Assembly: GCA_950295325.1 (NCBI GenBank)
Contig: OX485803.1
Span: forward strand, 44,161,554 to 44,221,553
Source: Polytrichum commune
Taxonomy: Eukaryota > Streptophyta > Polytrichopsida > Polytrichales > Polytrichaceae
Direction: 5' to 3'
DNA length: 60,000 nt
In this document: one piece after another, positions 54,891 through 60,000 of the stretch
How the letters are laid out: each line of letters opens with the position of its first letter
How positions within the stretch are numbered: position 1 is the first letter of the stretch
Notes under the pieces: model-generated
Told to the model about the DNA's origin: nothing
What the model saw: only the letters and a program-made list of their open reading frames with translations
Databases searched by the model: none
Translations under genes and position numbers: made by a program

Positions 54891-55111
54891 CACTAAATAT
54901 TGTATTTAATGTCACTTACTATATGGATTTACGAAATGTTATAACTATTTATTGTGTACCTTGTTTGTTACTAACAAAGGTCAAGTTGGTTGTTTAGACA
55001 TTTTACAACACCAACATCTCTACTTGGTAAAGCAATACATTAACAATAGCAAATATTTAGTATCGTGTAACTCCGAATAATAAGTGACACTAAATACAAT
55101 ATTTAGTGTTG
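54891..55111 (-). mobile_element. CACTAAAT MITE, family B2 (221 bp)
   Basis: TA|CACTAAATATTGTATTTAATG and ACTAAATACAATATTTAGTGTTG|TA. The right end has three extra bases (TTG) before TA, exactly as at 8707-9094. Confidence 0.82.
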
Positions 55112-55584
55112 TAGTTAGCCGATGCTTACTTGTAAATCTCGTCATTTGCACAAGGGCACTCATCTTCACACTTACATGGCACGCAACTTCACATTCTTAA
55201 TCTTACGATCACTATTGAACCTAGTAGGCTCGGGCATGCATGGTATCAAAAGAACCTAAATTTCATTCATTGGACTCAAAATCATAGTAGGTGCCTTTAT
55301 TTCGTACCCTACCTCATTGTGAATGATTAAATGATGGAATGTATAAACACCAAAGTGTGACATGGCGTACAAGATAGTCTCTTGAGCTTAACGGCTATGA
55401 AACTAAATCTCTTTTAAAAGTGTAAGGAAAACCCTATTGTCAAGTGCTAGAGTTCTCATTAAGATTACACTACTAGTAGAATTGCCTAAAAAGAACAAGG
55501 CGGTTTGGGGTTTCTCAACTAGATAACTCCTCACAAATTACAACAATCATAAGAGGTTTGTCATCCCTATAGGCAGAAATCTAC
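55112..55584. other. Unassigned
   Basis: AT-rich, nothing recognised. Confidence 0.3.
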
Positions 55585-55945
55585 TCCAGGTTCACATATG
55601 AGCTCATAGTTATAATCGAGGTGAAGCATCCCTCGTTTATGCTAGGCCCCCGAGGTTGGGATCATTTATCTTTTTCTATGGGTCACAAGCATGTTAGACA
55701 CAAATTCATTCCAAGTTTGAGCAAATTGTCACATATCATTTTTTCACCAGTCAAGACATATGCAAATTTTGAGGCGTCACCTTTGAATATCAACATTTTG
55801 GCACCAAAGTGTTAAGCCCATTCATCACGTATTGTGGGAATCCAACTTTGGGGTCTAGGTTCAAGAAACTCGGGGTCCAAAGCACCCTTAAATTGAACGT
55901 TCCTTGGGAATTGAGATCGACACTAAAGTTGAATATTGGTTTCTC
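55585..55945 (+). repeat. Family R end motif and family G repeat
   Basis: 55585-55635 reads GGTTCACATATGAGCTCATA..AATCGAGGTGAAGCATCCC, the reversed family R end. 55838-55945 is family G (TTGGGGTCTAGGTTCAAGAAACT), matching 59085-59185. Confidence 0.5.
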
Positions 55946-57559
55946 AAACTAGGAGGAGCAATTTATTGAATGAGAACCATTGAGATTTCACATGAAAGTG
56001 ATGTCACATTAACATCTCTTCGTTTCTTCATACACTGGACTCAAACCAATATGTAAAATCCCTGAATCCAGACAAATTCCTCTCAACCGATGAGATTGCT
56101 AGATTTAGGAGTTTCTTTGCTCTTGGACCCTAGTGTAAACCCATTGCAAATGATTTCTAGTTGCTTACCATAGCTCTCTAGCAGCTTGGACACCTTTATG
56201 CCTAATAATTCATTAAAGTGCAAAAGTAAGTTAGGCAAATCGAATAAAAAAATAAAAAAAAATAAAAAAAACTTGGACAAATTCAAAAAGTCATTTAAAA
56301 GTAATTTCTATAATTCATGGATGATTTTCCTAATTTCATCTACGGCGGCTACGATTAATCCCAACACATCCCTTAACCTATCACTTGCATTATTGTGTTT
56401 TCAAACACTCTTTAAATATTATTTCCTCTTTTTTGGGGACACTCGACGAAATTAATTTCCTAAAAATTTAAGCGCCTTTAAAATTATTTGTATTCTGCCC
56501 AAGCTGCCTGAAAACTACGGTGTATCATTGCCACCCAAAGGCCCAAGCAACCCAATAACTTACATGTTTGTCTTTTTGTCTTAAAAAGGGAGCAAGTGTG
56601 GCTCAAAGTGACTTCTCTCATGCCTATAACCACATTTTTTGGCTGTTAGTTATCCACAAAACAATGAAGAAATCTAGTAGTCCCCTTGAAAGCCTGTAAA
56701 TCGCAACACACATTAATGCACTTTAGAATTTGACATGGATGACTACGACAAGATTAAGGTAGGTGATCTTTTGTGGCCCTTCTTAACTCCACATGCAATC
56801 ATGGATCATATTAAAATAAAAAAGTATCGTATGGATAGCAATTACACACCAACATGATTATCATCTACAAAAAAAGTTATTAATTCAAAAGTTGAGATGC
56901 AAAAGTTGTAATATATCAAAGTGAAGATTTTTTTCTCTTTCTCAACATGCAATCACATAAGCCCTTTACATTATCTAGTGTGTTGACCACTAAACTGAAG
57001 AATTCTAACCCATCTCATCTCGACAAACGTGTTTCTAAAGATTATTCTTGACTTAGGAACCTTGTCAAATTACACTTGAATGTAGGTGTCCAATCAAGAA
57101 GAGTGAATGCGTAAGACCCACGTATCCTTTACCTCTTTAAAGACATACAACATGGTCTCGATATATCATCCAACGTCCAATTTATATATTCCCTATCAAG
57201 TTTCAGAATCGATTGGTGTATATTTACGGGTTTGAAACCTTGTTTTACACATTGTCTTATCATGTCGATGGGAGAATAAAAACATTCATACATGACATCG
57301 GCGATCAATATACAGTGTATGTATTTGCATCCATGGGCACCCACGTTGCGTATTTTAACTTAGAAACTTCAATAACATCAAGGTATTCGCCCAATTTCAA
57401 AAACGTACTTGATGAACAAGTTAAGTTTAGATAGGGTAACTTTTGACATGACTCCTTATAATTCAAAGAATGTAACTCAAATACACTCTTTTTTTGCATG
57501 GAGAGGGCCAATTTGGGCCTTTTGGACACTTAAGGGTCAAGGTATACATATCTCTCTTC
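55946..57559. other. Long unassigned stretch, no gene seen
   Basis: Frames at 56083-56455 and 57129-57594 overlap on both strands and carry only low-complexity Lys/Asn or Phe runs. None is supported. Confidence 0.35.
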
Positions 57560-57965
57560 ACCCACTTCTCATAGGAGATGTAACATGCAATTAGTGCAAG
57601 GTTATTGACATATTTAAGACATGCACGTAGTCACTTTCCTTGTAAGTTTTATAACTCCATACCTATTCATCATAACACAATCTAAAGTTGCACTAGTCGC
57701 GGCATCTATGGTTTATTCTGGAGACCCACATGAACGAATGCGCACTGCTTGATAATGTTATGATTATCAAAGTGAAAATTTGATGACTTAATAAATGATC
57801 GTACAAGTCCCCCCAATCATGTTGACTCATACGTCTGTAATGGGTAGCAAGATCTTTGACATTGCAGTCCAACCTCTACTCAACAAATGTATTTTTGGTG
57901 TTTGTTTTAAGATTCACACCCAACCATAAACCACTCAAATACATGTGTCCGTTTAAGATTGGGAA
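57560..57965 (-). repeat. Family F dispersed repeat
   Basis: CACTTCTCATAGGAGATGTAA, GCAATTAGTGCAAGGTTATT, CCAATCATGTTGACTCATAC and CAACCATAAACCACTCAAATA match 50735-51080. Confidence 0.6.
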
Positions 57966-57996
57966 CCGACTTAGGCACATTTACCTTGGGTACTTA

Positions 57997-58487
57997 GGGC
58001 CACTTCACACATGAGCCAAGAGCCGTGACCATGAAATTGTGAGAGCCCATAAGAAAGTGTCCAAAGGCCGTCCCAAGACACCTCCAAAATCATGTAGTGT
58101 GGTCACGGACCCTCAAATGCAGTGTGAAGTCATATGTGACCAAGCCCTCAACCAAATGCTATTTCAATGAATTTCTATTCATGCGGATCCTCACACACGA
58201 TAAAATAGAATAAATCAACGGTTATAAGCGTTCATGGTCTCCCAGTTTTGTGTTAGGCCTACATCCAAGAGGTGATTTTTGAAAATAGTCCAAGTGACCA
58301 TTAAACATGATCCATTCGATGCCGTGTAGGAATCCATGTAGGCTTTACATCCATCTTACATTCACATACTCCGTTGGTCCCTCAAGCGTAGTGTGAAGCG
58401 AACTTGGAGTGGCTCCGCCTTTTCCACCAATGAGAATGCTTGAAGTGTAATGGTCACGGGCTCTCGGTCTCGTGTGTGAAGTGGCCC
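57997..58487 (-). mobile_element. PIF/Harbinger-like MITE, family A copy 5
   Basis: GGGCCACTTCACACATGAG and CTCGTGTGTGAAGTGGCCC ends flanked by TTA on both sides (57994-57996, 58488-58490), the alternative form of the TWA target. Length 491 bp. Same orientation as copy 1. Confidence 0.92.
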
Positions 58488-58656
58488 TTATGTGGGTTCT
58501 TTCCTTCAAATGTAAAGTTAAGTTGTGTGTTAATAGGGTTTGAGGGTTGGGCAAATATAACAATCATGGGGTGCATGATAATATTTGTTTGAAATCGACA
58601 TCTCAAGCTTCTTTTGAAAGGGAAGATCTGCCAATGTATCCCAATATGATCGATTA

Positions 58657-58805
58657 CCGAAGAGGGCTCTCTATTCCGACCCAAAAAAAGGGTCTCCTTC
58701 AAAAGTTTGCCATGTGTCGTGCTCACATTGGTTAAGACCCGCTTGTATTCCACGTGGACACTACATTCCGGTACTTGACAAGATGAAATAGAGCGCCCTC
58801 CATAG
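58657..58805 (+). mobile_element. Family O MITE, uninterrupted (149 bp)
   Basis: TA|CCGAAGAGGGCTCTCTATTC and TAGAGCGCCCTCCATAG|TA. Reversed, it is the intact counterpart of 35782-37154 and shows the empty site of the family C insertion. Confidence 0.82.
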
Positions 58806-60000
58806 TACACCAAAACCACCAATATCATAGATGATATTTAAGTAGGATTTGCACTTTGGTGCCGAAACAATATTCTTTTTAAGGCGACACATGAGATTTT
58901 ATATGGTTCCAACTAATAGAATAATGACATATGGCACTTTGTGTGTCAAATATGTTTATCACATATGGTAGCTTAAGGGGCACAAGTGTTTCATGCATTC
59001 AATGTTGTAACATAAGATTTTAAGTACTTGCTAAAAATCACCAAAACCATTTGCATGAAAACAACATGACTAAGTGTGGGTTTATATTTAAGATCCTGGT
59101 CCAAGAAACTTGGGGTCTAAAACAATCTTAAATTGACCTTACTCTTGAACTCATTGTTAAGCCCAAGTTTGAAGATTAAGCCCAATTGCTCAAGAGTCGA
59201 GGTTGCACATATGTCAATCTTGATTCGATATACATTTTTCACTTAAAATCAAAGTGTCCGAGAGGCATTCTTTGGGCCTCAACATGCGTGTATATACATA
59301 TATATAAACTAAATAGTTCCATTTTTAGTTCAATTTCAATTTCACTCACATTTTTGAATTGGTTGAAAAGCCTCGTTAAGAAGTAAAAAAACCATTTGTA
59401 TACATGACATGGGTGCACTTACATTAAATGTATATAAAGTGTCTTTGTCACCATACCCCACACATAATTGTATTTTTATCCTTGGCACTATATTATGTAC
59501 TAAGTAAAGTTCCTACCCTACAAAAGTACTTTAAAAGATGATCTTAAGACTCGATGAGGACTCATGGAAATTATGTATTCATGTCATGCTTGGTTTTGTG
59601 AGACCTTTAATGGTTGGGTTCATGATACCCTGAGCTCCAAGACCAACAAAACTCTAAAATTGAGCAACATAATCGGCTGAGAGCAATACTTTGGATCCAT
59701 GGATTCTACATTATGGTTTGGGTCCAAGATATGAAAAAAAGATGAAGTTGTGTTGGCGCAACAACAACATCCTGCCAACAATGATCATGACTCAAGGAAA
59801 AGTACTCTTGAGAGTTCGAGCAATTATGTGTTGAGTAGATGGTTCTCCTCAATGTTGGACTTGCATGTTTTTTGGTACCATGAGGGTCTGGGTATTTTTT
59901 TAATGATATTTTTTTGAACTACTCATGGTTATATAGCATCTTCGCATCTTCGCATCTTCGCACAAGGGTAATGTTACACCTAGTATGAATATGGTGTTAG
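58806..60000. other. Family G repeat, then unassigned right edge
   Basis: 59085-59185 carries GGTCCAAGAAACTTGGGGTC and CTTAAATTGACC (family G). A GCATCTTC octamer is repeated three times at 59936-59959. No gene recognised to the window end. Confidence 0.4.

Overview
The window reads as a gene-poor, repeat-dominated stretch of a nuclear plant genome. Evidence for a plant: TTTAGGG-type (plant telomere-like) repeats near 36.69 kb, a Stowaway-type MITE with the plant-typical CTCCCTCCGTTTC end, GA/CT microsatellites and a cluster of ACGT (G-box/ABRE-like) cores near 43.9 kb. It carries remnants of four transposase superfamilies: pogo/Tigger (two), Tc1 DD34E, piggyBac and BED-type hAT. Tc1 DD34E, piggyBac and Tigger are uncommon in flowering plants. 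That makes a seed-free land plant (fern, lycophyte, bryophyte) or a charophyte relative more likely than an angiosperm, but this is inference and no species can be named. No intact host gene, rRNA, tRNA, CRISPR array or LTR retrotransposon was recognised.

Layout. 0-5 kb: a short tandem array, a PIF/Harbinger-type MITE nested in another MITE, then Tigger copy 1 (3106-4833). 4.9-10.5 kb: a 969-bp element with perfect 24-bp inverted ends, a Stowaway MITE, and several MITEs with CACTAAAT ends. 10.5-22 kb: mostly unassigned DNA, more CACTAAAT MITEs (one with a perfect 23-bp-arm hairpin), a GC-richer patch at 19.7-21.6 kb with a 3-unit tandem array, and PIF-type MITE 3. 22-29 kb: a degenerate BED-hAT transposase on the minus strand and a degenerate piggyBac transposase on the plus strand. 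32.4-34.0 kb: Tigger copy 2. 35.4-39.2 kb: a Russian-doll region with at least four insertion layers, each checkable from target duplications and empty-site paralogues inside this window. 42.9-44.5 kb: a large CACTAAAT element and the ACGT cluster. 46.7-47.2 kb: PIF-type MITE 4. 49.3-50.3 kb: a dead Tc1 element. 50-60 kb: further copies of the same small families.

Functionally nothing here looks able to act on its own: every transposase has stops, frameshifts or lost catalytic residues. The interest lies in how the elements interleave. Families share TA targets (Tc1/mariner-like), TAA/TTA targets (PIF/Harbinger-like) or 8-bp targets (hAT-like), and they have repeatedly inserted into one another, so relative insertion order can be read directly. 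Repeat families are given letters (A-R) only for cross-reference. Boundaries without a visible target duplication are approximate.
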